This document shows, piece by piece, positions 51,283 to 62,034 of a stretch of DNA of 64,000 nt. Location: positions 868,001 through 932,000 of the forward strand of contig OY723292.1 in NCBI GenBank assembly GCA_963210315.1, read 5' to 3'. Under the pieces are notes generated by a model that was given only the letters and a program-made list of their open reading frames with translations, was not told the origin of the DNA and did no database searches. The position numbers and the translations under genes are program-made. Numbering within the stretch: position 1 is the stretch's first letter; each line of letters starts with the position of its first letter. The DNA is from Rhynchopus euleeides. Its lineage: Eukaryota; Euglenozoa; Diplonemea; Diplonemida; Diplonemidae.

Positions 51283-52117
51283 CCTCACACAAACCAGTTT
51301 ACAGAGGGGACGGGGTGGCTTTATAAAACCCTGGCGGCAATGCCTACACCAAAAAATACCCCAGGTGTGAGAGAGATTGGACAGCCAACCATTCTGTGTG
51401 TATCGTGCGATCAACGAAAATGGCACATTTCCCCCCTATCTAGCTTTTTGGAGCTGGGCAAACAAAAAAAATGGTCTAACTCCAGCAAGCTTGCTGGGGA
51501 GGGGAGGGGGCACCTTCAGTCAGAAAATGCATAAAAATGAGACGAAAAAAAGATGACTCCTGTTTGCGCTCCCCTGCTGCGTGACCGCTCTCGTCTCTAG
51601 CTTCTCTCTCCCCCACCCCCACCCCCCTGCATAACGGAGTCCAGCTCCGGGAGGCCAACTCTGTGGTCTACTTTATTTCTACTTCACCACTATCCCCCCC
51701 CCCCCCCACCACCTGCACCCGTCCCCTTTACTCCCTCTCTGGGTGGGGGGAGGGGGAAGGGGGAAGGGGGGCTCTTTCCGGGCGTCAAGGCCTTTATTTG
51801 CCGAACTGACCCTCACACACACTCTCCCACTAACCCGAGTGGGGCATCCGGGAGGGATCCGGTAGGGGTGGGCGGGGAGTGGGCACAGATCCGCGCAGGG
51901 TTACCCACTTAAAACCGCTATCACTACACACACTCTCCCATATGTCTTGTGCTTCTTCTGAGATGCGGGGGGAGAGGCTGCAAAAACCCCCTCCCCCCTT
52001 CCCCCTCCCCCCACCCCCCCCCCCCCCCCCCCCGCCCCAGATGCCGCTGCTGCTGATACACTACGCATGGCCGCCCATACCCCCACCTACGCCATAGCGC
52101 TGCCCACCACCTGCAAT

Positions 52118-52137
52118 CTTTGCCCTCCGTTCTCCAG
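52118..52137 (+). promoter_or_regulatory. Candidate trans-splice acceptor before the 157-residue gene
   Basis: CTTTGCCCTCCGTTCTCCAG is a clean pyrimidine tract plus AG, 31 bases before the ATG at 52169. It also supports that ATG over the longer upstream frame. Confidence 0.4.
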
Positions 52138-52168
52138 GCGTGATTACCGGGGAAAAGAGGGGGGTGAA

Positions 52169-52642
52169 ATGTTTACACGAAGTCTGGTGCGGCTGGCGCG
52201 TGCCCCAGGCCCGTCCCGATCTGCCCGGGCACCGGTGCCAGCAACGGAGCAAGCTCAGGGGAAGGGGTCGGGGGAGGCACCGGTGGTCACCGCCACTGCG
52301 AAGGAGGAGGCTGAGAAGGAGCATGACAACCTCAGCTGGCGCATTGCGGGCATTATCGGGCTTGGCGTGTCGATGGTTGTCGCGGCGTCTCTGTCGAGCC
52401 ACCGCCCGCACGCGCGGGTGTCCCCTCCGTCGCAGCACATCCCGCTGCAGCAGCTCGAGCAGTACCCGTCGCAGCAGCACACATCACAGCAGCACACATC
52501 ACAGCAGTACCCGCCACAGCAGTATGCGTCACAGCAGTACACACCGCAGGACCAGGCAGCAGAGGTGCGGGTCTACAGCCCGCACACCACTGCGGGCAAT
52601 GAGACCACGAGCAGCTCTGTGGAGTACCAGATCCGCATCTAG
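52169..52642 (+). CDS. Small putative mitochondrial membrane protein, Q-rich tail
   Basis: This encodes 157 residues from ATG 52169, chosen because it follows a candidate acceptor and gives an N-terminus (MFTRSLVRLARAPGPSRSAR) rich in Arg and Ser without acids, typical of a mitochondrial targeting sequence. A single hydrophobic segment, IAGIIGLGVSMVVAASL, lies near residues 60-76. The C-terminal half is soluble and has five or six SQQYT/SQQHT-type repeats. The layout is a presequence, one membrane anchor and a Q-rich tail, suggesting an inner-membrane anchored protein. No family is recognised. The repeat number may be unstable because the units are nearly identical at DNA level. Confidence 0.6.
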   Translation: MFTRSLVRLARAPGPSRSARAPVPATEQAQGKGSGEAPVVTATAKEEAEKEHDNLSWRIAGIIGLGVSMVVAASLSSHRPHARVSPPSQHIPLQQLEQYPSQQHTSQQHTSQQYPPQQYASQQYTPQDQAAEVRVYSPHTTAGNETTSSSVEYQIRI

Positions 52643-53496
52643 GGCGGAGTCAAACGGCAGGTGTGCCGCCTTTCTGAAAGAGTTGCCGGCCCCCTCCTGG
52701 GTATAGGCAGTGCAACAGCCAGCAGCACCTGTGGTCTGCCGGAAAATCGGCAGACGGAGACTGCCCAACGCAGCAGATATCACCTCTCGTGTGTTTTTCA
52801 GAGGTGGGAATAAGGGGGGGGGGGGGGGGCGTGTTAGCAGCAGGGGTCACTCCAAGAGCAGGGGGTGACCAGTGCATTATGTACTGCTGCGACAAGCTGC
52901 ACACGTGTCAGCGTGACTGGTTCTCTGCAGTGGCCCTTCATAGACTTGGTGTTCTGGTCGATGCCCGACCCGCCAATCCAAACATTGCCTCCGCACATGC
53001 GAGAGTGCAGGTGGGGAGGTCTTGTGTTGAGTGGGCTGACCCTGCACAGATCACGCCCGCTTGCGTGTGTATTCATGATGCCCGACATGCTGGGGTGCTG
53101 ATGCAGCCCAGCAGCGAGCAGGGCTGGGTGGGTGGGGTGGGGGTGTGTGGAGGAGTGGAGTGATCGCATTGCTCGTTGTGTGTTTGGCTGCACTAGCTAC
53201 CCATCCAAGCAGCCCAGGGGGGGCGATCGCGCAGAGTTGCGCTTGGGAGTTCATCTTTTTTTGCGCGGTGCCCAGTGCTGCCCCTGCTGGTTGCTGTTGT
53301 GCCGTTTGCACGACGCCCCGCCCTGCCCCCACCCCTACCCCTTCTGCGCAGCATTCCACACATGCCCTTTGGTCGATCCTCCGAGATTGCAGTGCCGTGT
53401 CGTGTTGCCGCATCCACCTGCCCACCCGTGCCTCACACGCCAGGTTACTACACAAGCACACATTAGACGCAAGTGGGCCGAGCCACGTTGCTCGCA
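52643..53496. other. Spacer without a supported gene
   Basis: A G tract lies near 52815. The frames here overlap one another on both strands and show no domain. A pyrimidine tract plus CACACGCCAG (AG at 53442-53443) could be the acceptor for the cellulase gene. Confidence 0.4.
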
Positions 53497-55503
53497 ATGC
53501 GGTGTTTCCTCATGCCTGCCCTGGCGCTGGCCCTGTGCCTGATCCAGGTGACAGCACAGCAGTGCCCGAGTGATACATCGGGCTGCGGGTGCGGGTGGAC
53601 TAACGATGGTTCCTCTTGCGGGACTGACGACGGCTCCGAGTGCTGGTGCAAGTGCTGCTGCCAGCACACGGGGTCGTGTGGGTGGCAGAGTGGTGGTGGT
53701 GGTGGTGGTGGTGGCAGCACGTGCGGGCTGCCTGCCCCGATGGATGCAACCGTCGCCCCTGTGGACAGCACAGGCTTCTCGGGGTGCCATGGTAAGCTGA
53801 GCCTCGGTGGGGCAGGGGGGCTGCAGCTGGTGGGCGAGGCGGGGGAGGCGGTGCAGCTGATGGGGATGAGCAGCCACGGGCTGCACTGGTTCCCGCAGTG
53901 CTACACGAAGGAGAGTGTGATGCACCTGGTGCAGGAGTGGGGGACTAATGTGTTCCGCGCGGCGATGTACGTCGGGTCGGGCGGGTACGCGGACGATGCA
54001 TCCATCAAGAACAAGGTGCTGGAGATCGTGCAGTGGACGAAGGAGCTGGGTGTCTACGTCATTGTGGACTGGCACATCCTGAACCCCGGTAACCCCAACG
54101 ACGCGAAGTACTCTGGGGCGGAGGCGTTCTGGCGTGAGATGGCGCGCACACTGAAGGACGAGAAGCATGTGCTGTACGAGATTGCGAACGAGCCCAACGG
54201 TGTGAGCTGGAGCCAGGTGCGCAGCTACCACAACAAGATCATCAGCGCTATCCGGGCGGAGGACGCGGAGACCATTATCATTGCAGGGACGCCCACCTGG
54301 AGCCAGGACATCCACGAGGCGGCGGCCAACCCTGTGGCGCAGCCGTACCACGTGATGTACACGTTCCACTTCTACGCAGGCTCGCACATGAACCTGCTTT
54401 CGCGTGTGCAGCAGTACGCGTCAGTCATCCCGATCTTCGTGACGGAGTGGGGTGTGTCCGACGCGAGTGGGGACGGCGGCCCGTACCTGCCGGACGCGAA
54501 GCGCTTCCTCGACAGCTTCCAGGAGGCTGGGTCGCTGAAGGTCAAGCTCAGCTGGGCGTCGTGGAGCTACGCCGACAAGGCGGAGGTGTCCGCTACGCTG
54601 GCGCCCGGTGCGTGCGCTGCCAGGCAGTGGGGCAGCGTGTCGTGTGCTGGGAACTTTATCCGTACGTACATCCGCACCAACGTGCCGCAGTGCGGCAGCG
54701 TGCCCAGCTCAACCGCACCGGCCGCACCGACACGTGCCCCTGCGACACGTGCTCCCGCAACCAGCGCGCCTGCCACACCTGCCCCCAGGACAGCGGCGCC
54801 CGCCACACGGGCGCCCCCGACAACTGCGCCCGTGCCTGTGACGCGCACGCCTGTGGTGCCGACGTCGGTGCCACTCACGCCCGCCCCTGTCACTGCTGCA
54901 CCCAGCACGCAGCAGCCTGTGCCTCCCACACGCTCGCCTGCGAGCATGCCGCCGAGCCCAACACCCAAGACCACGGCTGCACCGACGACCGTGCCACTCA
55001 CATCTGTGCCTGCCACACGCGCACCTACACGCGCACCTACACGCGCACCTACACGCGCACCTACACGTGCACCGACAGCTGCACCGACCGCCGCCCCGAC
55101 TCGTGCGCCCACACCTGCACCTACGCCTGCACCGACCCCGTCCCCTACGGATGCACCGCTGCCTGCCGACTGCTACCAGTTGCTGCGCGAGTGGGACTCC
55201 TGCGGGAAGCAGCCCAACTGCTGCCCCTCCGACACGCAGTGCTACGAGAAGGACCAGTGGTACTCGCAGTGCCGCCGCGAGTGCACGCCTGGCGGCGGCT
55301 GGTCCTGCGAGGTGCAGGGCAACGGCGCCCCTGCGACACCGCCGCCCGCCACCTGCAGCGGCACCACACTCCGCAAATGGGCCAGCTGCCGCAACGACCC
55401 CAAGTGCTGCGAGGCAGGCACGCGGTGCTACGAGCAGTCGCGGTGGTACGCCCAGTGCCGCGACTCCTGCAGCGGCTCCGGCTGGACGTGCCGTGAGCTG
55501 TGA
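53497..55503 (+). CDS. Secreted GH5 cellulase with cysteine-rich binding modules
   Basis: This encodes 668 residues from ATG 53497. Residues 1-20 (MRCFLMPALALALCLIQVTA) are a signal peptide. Residues 21-62 are cysteine-rich (SGCGCGW, CWCKCCC), followed by a glycine run. The catalytic region, about 90-395, is glycoside hydrolase family 5: the acid/base Glu is E232 in LYEIANEPNG, the nucleophile E317 in IFVTEWGVS, and the conserved HFYA and LSWASWSY segments are present. These enzymes cleave beta-1,4-glucans such as cellulose. A long T/A/P linker with TRAP repeats follows. Two C-terminal cysteine modules end in CYEKDQWYSQC and CYEQSRWYAQC, resembling fungal-type cellulose-binding CBM1. The catalytic part looks bacterial, so ancient transfer is plausible. 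Confidence 0.9.
   Translation: MRCFLMPALALALCLIQVTAQQCPSDTSGCGCGWTNDGSSCGTDDGSECWCKCCCQHTGSCGWQSGGGGGGGGSTCGLPAPMDATVAPVDSTGFSGCHGKLSLGGAGGLQLVGEAGEAVQLMGMSSHGLHWFPQCYTKESVMHLVQEWGTNVFRAAMYVGSGGYADDASIKNKVLEIVQWTKELGVYVIVDWHILNPGNPNDAKYSGAEAFWREMARTLKDEKHVLYEIANEPNGVSWSQVRSYHNKIISAIRAEDAETIIIAGTPTWSQDIHEAAANPVAQPYHVMYTFHFYAGSHMNLLSRVQQYASVIPIFVTEWGVSDASGDGGPYLPDAKRFLDSFQEAGSLKVKLSWASWSYADKAEVSATLAPGACAARQWGSVSCAGNFIRTYIRTNVPQCGSVPSSTAPAAPTRAPATRAPATSAPATPAPRTAAPATRAPPTTAPVPVTRTPVVPTSVPLTPAPVTAAPSTQQPVPPTRSPASMPPSPTPKTTAAPTTVPLTSVPATRAPTRAPTRAPTRAPTRAPTAAPTAAPTRAPTPAPTPAPTPSPTDAPLPADCYQLLREWDSCGKQPNCCPSDTQCYEKDQWYSQCRRECTPGGGWSCEVQGNGAPATPPPATCSGTTLRKWASCRNDPKCCEAGTRCYEQSRWYAQCRDSCSGSGWTCREL
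55021..55066 (+). repeat. 12-bp tandem repeat in the cellulase linker
   Basis: The unit CGCACCTACACG is repeated about four times and encodes TRAP. It is in frame, so copy changes would alter linker length without disrupting the protein. Confidence 0.75.
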
Positions 55504-57589
55504 GACCCTCTTCCGAGCCCCCCACCCCCACCCATTATTTACCCCCTTTCTGCGATGCACTCACGCAAACAAGCTGCCTTGCACGCCACCCGCCTGCCGC
55601 AACGCCACCTCAGATACATGGCTTGCCCGCAGACATATACAGGGTGCTGGCCTGCCCTTGTTGCATGCTGATATGAGTTGGCTGCAGCCAGAGCCAGGCC
55701 ACGCATAGGCACTGCATGTTTGGCTGCACCCCCCCACCCCACCCCGAAGGGGACCTCGCGACAAGAGAACCTACTACCTCGGCTGGCCGCCTGTTCCCCT
55801 TCCTCCCCTAGTCATTCTGTTGGCCTCGCTGAGAAAGGAACGCTAGAACGCGCATAATGAACTTCAAACATACCCCAACAAGAACTCGGAATCATGGTGC
55901 GTGCTTGGCGTCAGTGACCTGTGCTGTTCGCCCCTGCGTATCGGAGGCTGTTCATCAAAGTGAAGAAGACATGTTGACCACTGCCCCCCAGCCTGCTCCG
56001 CAGGTAACGGGGCGTCAGTGGACAGACCCGATCCGAGCTCATGATTGTTGACACCCAAACAATGAAAGAACCTCCGGAAATAAACAAAGAATACTCCAGG
56101 GCTGTTCGTCTCTGTTCACAACCGTTGGTCGTCGAAATGACAAACCCCCATCTGCACACTCCAATGTGACAGGACCCTGCGCAGGCCCGTTCTAACAGGC
56201 CGCGTGGATTGCCCTTTTCGTCCTGACACTACGACGCGATAATTTCGTTATTTTCGTCATCACTTCTCTCTCTATCTCTCTTACTTTTCATGGGTGCCCC
56301 ATAGTTTGAAAATCCAAAGTCTATGAGGGTACCCGAAGCTGCTGTGCGATGCCAAACCCAAAAGCCACACCTGCCGCCCCCCCCCCCCTTCCCCCCTCCC
56401 CCCCACCTCTGAGTCAGACCGGAGAGGGGTGTGCCGTGCCCACCACAACCCATTCTCTGCCCTGAGGCAACCACAGCATCAGTGCAGTTTTTTTAAAGCA
56501 AAAAAAACTGTTCCGAAAAAAATGCTGTAGTGCGTTGGCCACCTGCTTCCCCTGCTCCACTCTACACCCACCCCCCCCCCCCGCCTCCCTTGAGTGGGGA
56601 TGCATCGCCTTACGTTTGTTTTCGAGATACCCCCAAGTGTTCCGTCTCTCTCTCCAGGTGAGAGTGCGTGCAGTGGTTTCAGGGATCGCTTACCTCGCTG
56701 TTTTGCCTGCACCCCCACATGACGTGTGGGGGGAGCGGGGAGAGGCAGTTGGGAGGTCAGGCGATTTAACCCGTGAATCAATCATCGTGTGTTGGCAGAG
56801 TGTGGGCTGGGTGCAGCTTGTCGTTCATGCGTGTTCATTTTATATTGTGTGTGGTTGTCTTTTCTATCCCGTCAGGAGTGACGGAGGCGTAGCCAGGTCG
56901 CGAAGGGCTGAAGGATGTCGTACAACCGAGGTCCAGGATGAACGTCCCAGAGATGCAACTCTCACACAGCCTTGGAGAAGAAGAAAGTGGTCCGGCAGCA
57001 TGGCTTGAAAAAGGCGAAAAAAATATCCCCCCCTCTCTCGCACGTCAGGCTGGTTGTTGCTGTTGCCAACGAAAAATAAAAACGGAGGATTGCCTCTCTC
57101 ACCGAGGGTGGAACGACACGAACACGGCCAAAAAAACACATCGTTCAAAATTGTTCAAATCGTTGAAGGGGAAGGGCAGGCCCTTTCGCCCTAAAGAATG
57201 CGCAAAAAAAAAAGTGAACGCCTTCTTCCATACCTGAATGTTGCCCGGTATGAGTATAAGGATTTTCAGAATTGCCAATAATTTTTTTTTCTTGGTGGTT
57301 CAGGCCCAAATGGTGTGAACAAATATTATTTCCGGAGAAAGAAAAATACCATGGCGTGAGCCACGGATCCCAATGATGCAAATAAACGCATTTTCGGGAG
57401 GAGGAAAAAATGGACCAAAAATGGGGCCCGGGCGGGCCAGCCCATGGGGCCTGGCCCATGTCCTCAGTGTCTGTCATTGAATCTCTGGTTTTGAGGCGAC
57501 GATCCAGCCCGCACTGACGAGCCTTGGCGCCCTCATCGAACCCTTGGGCGCAATTTACGCAAGTTCAGGAAGATGGACTATACCGCACA

Positions 57590-57830
57590 AGGAACAGATG
57601 TTCAGTACCGTGGCCTCCGGCGGCTGGGGGGCTCCGCCCCCCAGACCCCCGCGTGACGTATGCCTGTCGACCAAGCCCTTTGGGATCACATCAGGTCATG
57701 GAATCCAGAGACCGCCCTCAGGAGGACGCACCCAACTCACCACAGAATCTGGACCCCACAAGGAACAGGTGTTCGCTACCGTGGCCTCCGGCGGCTGGGG
57801 GGCTCCGCCCCCCAGACCCCCCTGTGGACC
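57590..57830 (+). repeat. GC hairpin repeats, copies 7 and 8
   Basis: Two units about 178 bases apart, each with ACAAGGAACAG, ACCGTGGCCTCCGGCGGC and the GGGGGG-CTCCG-CCCCCC hairpin. Confidence 0.8.
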
Positions 57831-57916
57831 ACCTCTAAGGGTGCACCACTCTCTTCTCCAGGGGCAAACTGCATATTCCCACGTTTTCTCGTGTTTCTGT
57901 ACGGGGTCTAATAAAA

Positions 57917-58118
57917 GATGGACTCATCCGCAGAACACGTCCGGGGGCACCATGGATTACAATGTTCCGAAACATGCCGTTTTCGGGGGTTTTCGGGTCA
58001 CCTGCGGTGCGCACGGCCCGAAAAATGGGGTGAAACAGGTCACGAAAACCAAGAAAAAATTGAGTATAAGTACCGGGTTTTTGGCCACTTTTTGTCAGAA
58101 TAAGCTTCAGGTATGCCT
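57917..58118 (+). repeat. Family D dispersed repeat, copy 2
   Basis: It is nearly identical to 42339-42530, with small length differences at GGGGGTTTTCGGG and at the A and T runs. Confidence 0.75.
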
Positions 58119-58185
58119 TCTTCACACCCATAGGTTGGCGCACTTGGCGCATTATTTTATTATTTAGAGAGAGGCGGGGTGGCTT

Positions 58186-58286
58186 TCTCCCCTCCCCTCC
58201 CCTCCCCTCCCCTCCCCTCCCCTCCCCTCCCCTCCCCTCCCCTCCCCTCCCCTCCCCTCCCCTCCCCTCCCCTCCCCTCCCCTCCC
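58186..58286 (+). repeat. CCCTC microsatellite
   Basis: About 20 uninterrupted copies of a CCCTC-type pentamer. Confidence 0.95.
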
Positions 58287-58324
58287 CCCCACCGCCTCCC
58301 CCCAGAAAAAAATACGTTAAGGGG

Positions 58325-58424
58325 GGGGTCTTCGCTGCTCGTTATTCTTCGTCAGTTTTCACCTGGTTTCCTTAGGAAATGCACCAAAAATGCACTGACG
58401 ATCACCCCGTAGCGAAGACCCCCT
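58325..58424. mobile_element. MITE-like element, family F copy 2
   Basis: The ends GGGGGTCTTCGCT and AGCGAAGACCCCC are perfect inverted repeats of 13 bp. The interior matches the copy at 29419-29523. Confidence 0.65.
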
Positions 58425-58777
58425 AAAAAGTCAAACCAGCTCATAGCTCGGCAGGGGTAGGGGTTGCCTTTTCCTCGCCATGGATTAGAGGGCTCGTGCG
58501 ACAGTCGAGTGATATACCCAGGCCTATTTATCTTACGGGGCGGAGGTGGAGGCGGGGTGGGGGAGTTCGGCGGTAGAAGCACACCAACCAAATGATGGGT
58601 GGGGGGAGGGGGGGGGGGCAAAGGAAAAGCCGATATTGATTTGCCACAGCTATGCTGTCGTTGATCCCCTTCTCTTGAGAGACCCCACGGCTGCATTTGA
58701 TTTTCTTTCAGATTTTCTTTCTCACTGAGGGGTTCCGGAATACGGCGCGTTTTTTTTTGGTTGCTAATCTCTCCTCC

Positions 58778-58887
58778 TGGGGGCCCTCGCTACCAGTCAC
58801 TGCTCGTCACAGCTCGTCAGCCAGTGAGGGGAAGTGGGCCGTGGCTCACTTTTTCTCACTCAGTCACACTTGGTAGCGAGGGCCCCC
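58778..58887. mobile_element. MITE-like element, family E copy
   Basis: The ends GGGGGCCCTCGCTACCAGTC and TGGTAGCGAGGGCCCCC are inverted; the interior CTCGTCAGCCAGTGAGGGGA matches the copy at 47346-47444. Confidence 0.65.
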
Positions 58888-59440
58888 CCTATATATTTAT
58901 AGGTGGAGGGTGGGGGGTGCAAAACTTTGTGTCTGCAAATCAGAAAGGGGAGAGAAGAACCAGCGGGTATTCGTCGATCGCGAGAACACCCCACACGCCT
59001 GCTGCGGGTGTGGTGTGTCCTGCATGATCTGCATAGCAAAGTTTCCTGCGTTGTTAGCACAACTCCAAAAAAAAAATCACCGCCGAACTTTGCTGACAAA
59101 GAAGCACCCTATTTTATGCTGTTGTCTTTTTTGTTGATGTTATATCTCCCCGTTTTTTTTAAAACCCCTCCACTCCCACCCCCCGCCCCCCTCCATCCTG
59201 CTGGGATGTGCAAGAGGAAGGGCGGCACACACCGTTCTAGATCCAACATCAGTGACCCACCCCCTCGACGAAAGAGCCGTGCGTTGTTTATGCCAACCCT
59301 GTCCCACGACGAGGGTCTGACAGGGGTGTCAATGAGTCGGGAGCGGTGCTGGCGACGCTGGCGGGGCGGTGATGTGTAGCCTATATAGGCAGACAGCCCC
59401 CCCCCCTCCTCCCCCCCACCCCCCCCCCCCCTCTTCATGA

Positions 59441-60084
59441 TCAACTGGCATAATAGGTTCGAAAACGAGACGGCATAAGAGTGGTCCACGTAGTGTGTTC
59501 GTGTTGCTGTAGACACGTTGTCAAGAAGTGAACTGACATTGCCCACAGGGTGCCTTGAAGCCTTCTTCCTCCAATGTCTGGGCTGTTCTCCCCACTATCG
59601 CTGCCTTTTCTGATGCACGATCCCCAGCCACCGGTGTCCTGGAGGCTGCCCCGAGCAGCACTCTTTCGGAGCATTAGGGGTTTGGTACGCATCACTTGTC
59701 CGTCGAACTTCAACCCACGCAGCTTCCGCACACCCGCTGACGCATCTATACAGATGCCCACATAGTCCTCATCATTGTCCCCTTGAGATGTCTCAAGAAG
59801 CGACGGAAGCTGAGCTCGCCTGCAACTGTCTCCAGAATTTTCACCGTAGTTTTGTGGCGTGGCCGCCACCTCTGCCCCCTGCGCGGCCTCCTCCCCCGCC
59901 GCCTCCCCCTCCCCCGGAGCCCCGTGCAGCCTCTGGCGCTTGCTGGGCTGCGCGGAGCTCGAGGGGCGTTGTTCGTGCTGCTGCTGCTGCTGCTCGCGGA
60001 GGAGCTCGACATAGCAGCAGGCTTGGTCAAGTCGTCGAATCGACACACGTCCAGGTCGAAGTCCGCCTTATGGACGTAGTACAT
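59441..60084 (-). pseudogene. Weak minus-strand gene candidate, frame broken
   Basis: Reading leftward from ATG at 60084, the first 24 codons (YYVHKADFDLDVCRFDDLTK) look protein-like, but the continuation switches to another frame. There a Q-rich stretch, a basic patch (PSKRQRLHG) and an ordinary-looking segment (DYVGICIDASAGVRKLRG) run for about 170 codons. There is no recognised domain. If real it is the only minus-strand gene in the window, which counts against it. The shift lies within a CAG/GCT trinucleotide run at about 59978-60000. Confidence 0.3.
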
Positions 60085-60114
60085 AAAGGCACCACATGCT
60101 CACGGATTCCGCGA

Positions 60115-60228
60115 TGTGGGTGCCCACACAGTACAACAATATTAAACACTGGACTTCAGACACAACCTGCATAACGAGTGAAGGGTGATCATTCTTGTGC
60201 TCCCTTCTACTTCTATTTCACTACCCCC
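60115..60228 (+). repeat. Family B dispersed repeat
   Basis: CACTGGACTTCAGACACAAC, TGCATAACGAGTGAAGGGTG and TTCTATTTCACTACCCCC match other copies; it is truncated at the 5' side. Confidence 0.7.
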
Positions 60229-60543
60229 GCACAACTGATCGCTCGTGGGGGCCGCGAAGCCGCCACCACGAACCCGGAGAGCCGCACAGCGGCCCTGCGT
60301 GATCCGGCGGCGGGCCAGCCACCGGACATTGTACTGGGGTCACCCTCCCCCCTCTACTGAGCACACGACACGATCTTCGGTATCCGGCGACGGGTACCCG
60401 GGAGGTGAAGACCACATCGTACATTATTCCACGGGATCCCGGACTCCAGAAAGTTATCGACAAGCTCGGATACTCCTATTGGCCGCTTCAACCACTCACC
60501 AAGTACATCCGCGTGAGCACCAGGAGGGGAAGAGAGGGGAACT

Positions 60544-61683
60544 ATGGAAGTGTCAGTGATCCATGTCGAGAGCGGGCGGAGCTGTGTCGTCGGTGTTGCG
60601 GATGGCGGGACCGTGCTCAGCCTGAAGGTGGATGCGCTCAAGGAGATGTTCGTGAGTTCCATCAACGCAGATCGCGAGGCTGCAGGGCTGGCGACACACA
60701 TCGAAGGGTGTGACGAGGACCTGGGCGATGCAGAGCGTGTTGCCAACACAGGCCTGGAGGACGGGGGTGCTGTCCAGCTCGTGCGGAGATGGCCCCACGT
60801 CAAGGCTCCGGCTTTCTACAAATGCGATGACAGCGGCAACGTGACTGTAAACTGCATCACACTGTCGAGGTGTGGCACCCTGTGTTCAGCTGGGGACAGC
60901 AGCGGACACGTCACTGTATTCGACACCACAACTGCTGGTCAGGTGGCCAACCTCACACATGGAGTGGAGGTGATATGGTGCACTGCATTCTCAGTCTGTG
61001 GGACGTGGCTGGCAACGTGCTCATCATCCAACGTTTCCGTGTGGCTGGCAGCAACGTGGGAACAGGTGTGGTGTCTGGAGGAGCACAGCACATCAGTATG
61101 GAGTGCAGGGTGGACACACTGCGGACGTCTCGTGTCGGGCGACGAAGATGGGAAGGTGTGTGTGTGGGACTTGGAGGGCACACCAAGTGCCACAGTGCTG
61201 GAGGGGCACAGCGATACTGTTTACGGGATTACAGTGTCAACTACGAGGATCTTCACCGGGTCAGACGACAAGACCATCCGTGTGTGGGACATCAACACCC
61301 TCACCCACACCGACACCCTGTCTGACCACACGTGTGGTGTGTACCACATCGCCCTGAGCAACGACGAGCAGCACCTGGTGTCGTGCTCTGACGACAGCTC
61401 TCTGAAGGTGTGGTGCACAACCACCCTCACCTGCATCCGTGCTGTCGTCCTGTCCGATGCCGCGTGCCTGCTTGCCGTGTCACAGCCAGGTGATGTTGTC
61501 GCAGCGTCCCGTCTCAACCACACCAAGTTGTTCAGCCTCACAACCTTGGAGTGCTTGGGACAAGTGGAGTCAAAGGGTGAAGGCATTGCACTCAGCCCGT
61601 GTGGGAGGTGGGTCTTCACATCGGACATCTCTTCTGTGAATGTGTGTGCTGTGTGTGACGTTCCGCGTGAGGGCAGCACTTAG
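60544..61683 (+). CDS. Ubiquitin-like plus WD40 protein, copy 5 (second subfamily)
   Basis: This encodes 379 residues from ATG 60544 (MEVSVIHVESGRSCVVGV). With copy 6 it forms a distinct subfamily: TVLSLKVDALKEMFVSSINA and VANTGLEDGG replace the equivalents of copies 1-4. The N-terminal 85 residues keep the ubiquitin-like pattern. Seven WD blades follow (VSVWLAATWEQVW, VCVWDLEG, IRVWDINTLTH, LKVWCTTTL, LFSLTTLECL). The C-terminus is longer (DVPREGST). It lies 351 bases before copy 6, a direct tandem duplication. The start codon context GGGAACTATGG is identical in the two genes. Confidence 0.88.
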   Translation: MEVSVIHVESGRSCVVGVADGGTVLSLKVDALKEMFVSSINADREAAGLATHIEGCDEDLGDAERVANTGLEDGGAVQLVRRWPHVKAPAFYKCDDSGNVTVNCITLSRCGTLCSAGDSSGHVTVFDTTTAGQVANLTHGVEVIWCTAFSVCGTWLATCSSSNVSVWLAATWEQVWCLEEHSTSVWSAGWTHCGRLVSGDEDGKVCVWDLEGTPSATVLEGHSDTVYGITVSTTRIFTGSDDKTIRVWDINTLTHTDTLSDHTCGVYHIALSNDEQHLVSCSDDSSLKVWCTTTLTCIRAVVLSDAACLLAVSQPGDVVAASRLNHTKLFSLTTLECLGQVESKGEGIALSPCGRWVFTSDISSVNVCAVCDVPREGST

Positions 61684-62034
61684 GCAACCTCTTCTGCTTC
61701 TGTGCTTGCGGTGCACTGCCTTGCTCGTTGCCTCCCAGCACAGCACCTCCTGACCCTGCTGGTTGGAGGCGGCGTGCACTGCATCTGAGGTGCGACTGCT
61801 CAAGAGGACACAGTGCTTCCAGACGGTCTCTGCCCCACCCTCCCAAGCCCCTCCAAACGCTGCCCCTTGCCCTGTGCCGTGTCACGCATGATGTCTGACA
61901 CCGCCCCATGCCCTCGAGATGCTCATCTTGTCTCGAAGTTCGCCAACACCCCTGCCACCAACACGGCACCTTCACCCCATATCAGAATCTAACGTCTGTG
62001 CGTGAGGACCGTGGGGTTGTCGGGGAGGGGAACT
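61684..62034. other. Short spacer between tandem WD40 genes
   Basis: The first part (CCCAGCACAGCACCTCCTGA) resembles the 3' flank of WD40 genes 2 and 3, and no other gene is seen. It may contain both the polyadenylation region of copy 5 and the acceptor of copy 6. Confidence 0.4.

Larger units (their letters stand above)
51059..52168. repeat. Intergenic region with GC hairpins and homopolymer tracts
   Basis: 51059-51085 is the right half of GC hairpin copy 5. Copy 6 lies at 51215-51282 with an inverted loop. C tracts lie near 51690 and 52018. No gene is supported before the ATG at 52169. Confidence 0.5.
55504..60543. repeat. 5-kb intergenic region with many dispersed repeats
   Basis: GC hairpin copies lie at 57590-57650 and 57770-57830, family D at 57917-58118, a CCCTC microsatellite at about 58186-58286, family F at 58325-58424, family E at 58778-58887, and family B at 60115-60228. 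C tracts lie near 56377, 56571 and 59397. A weak minus-strand gene candidate lies at 59441-60084. Nothing else is supported. Confidence 0.5.
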
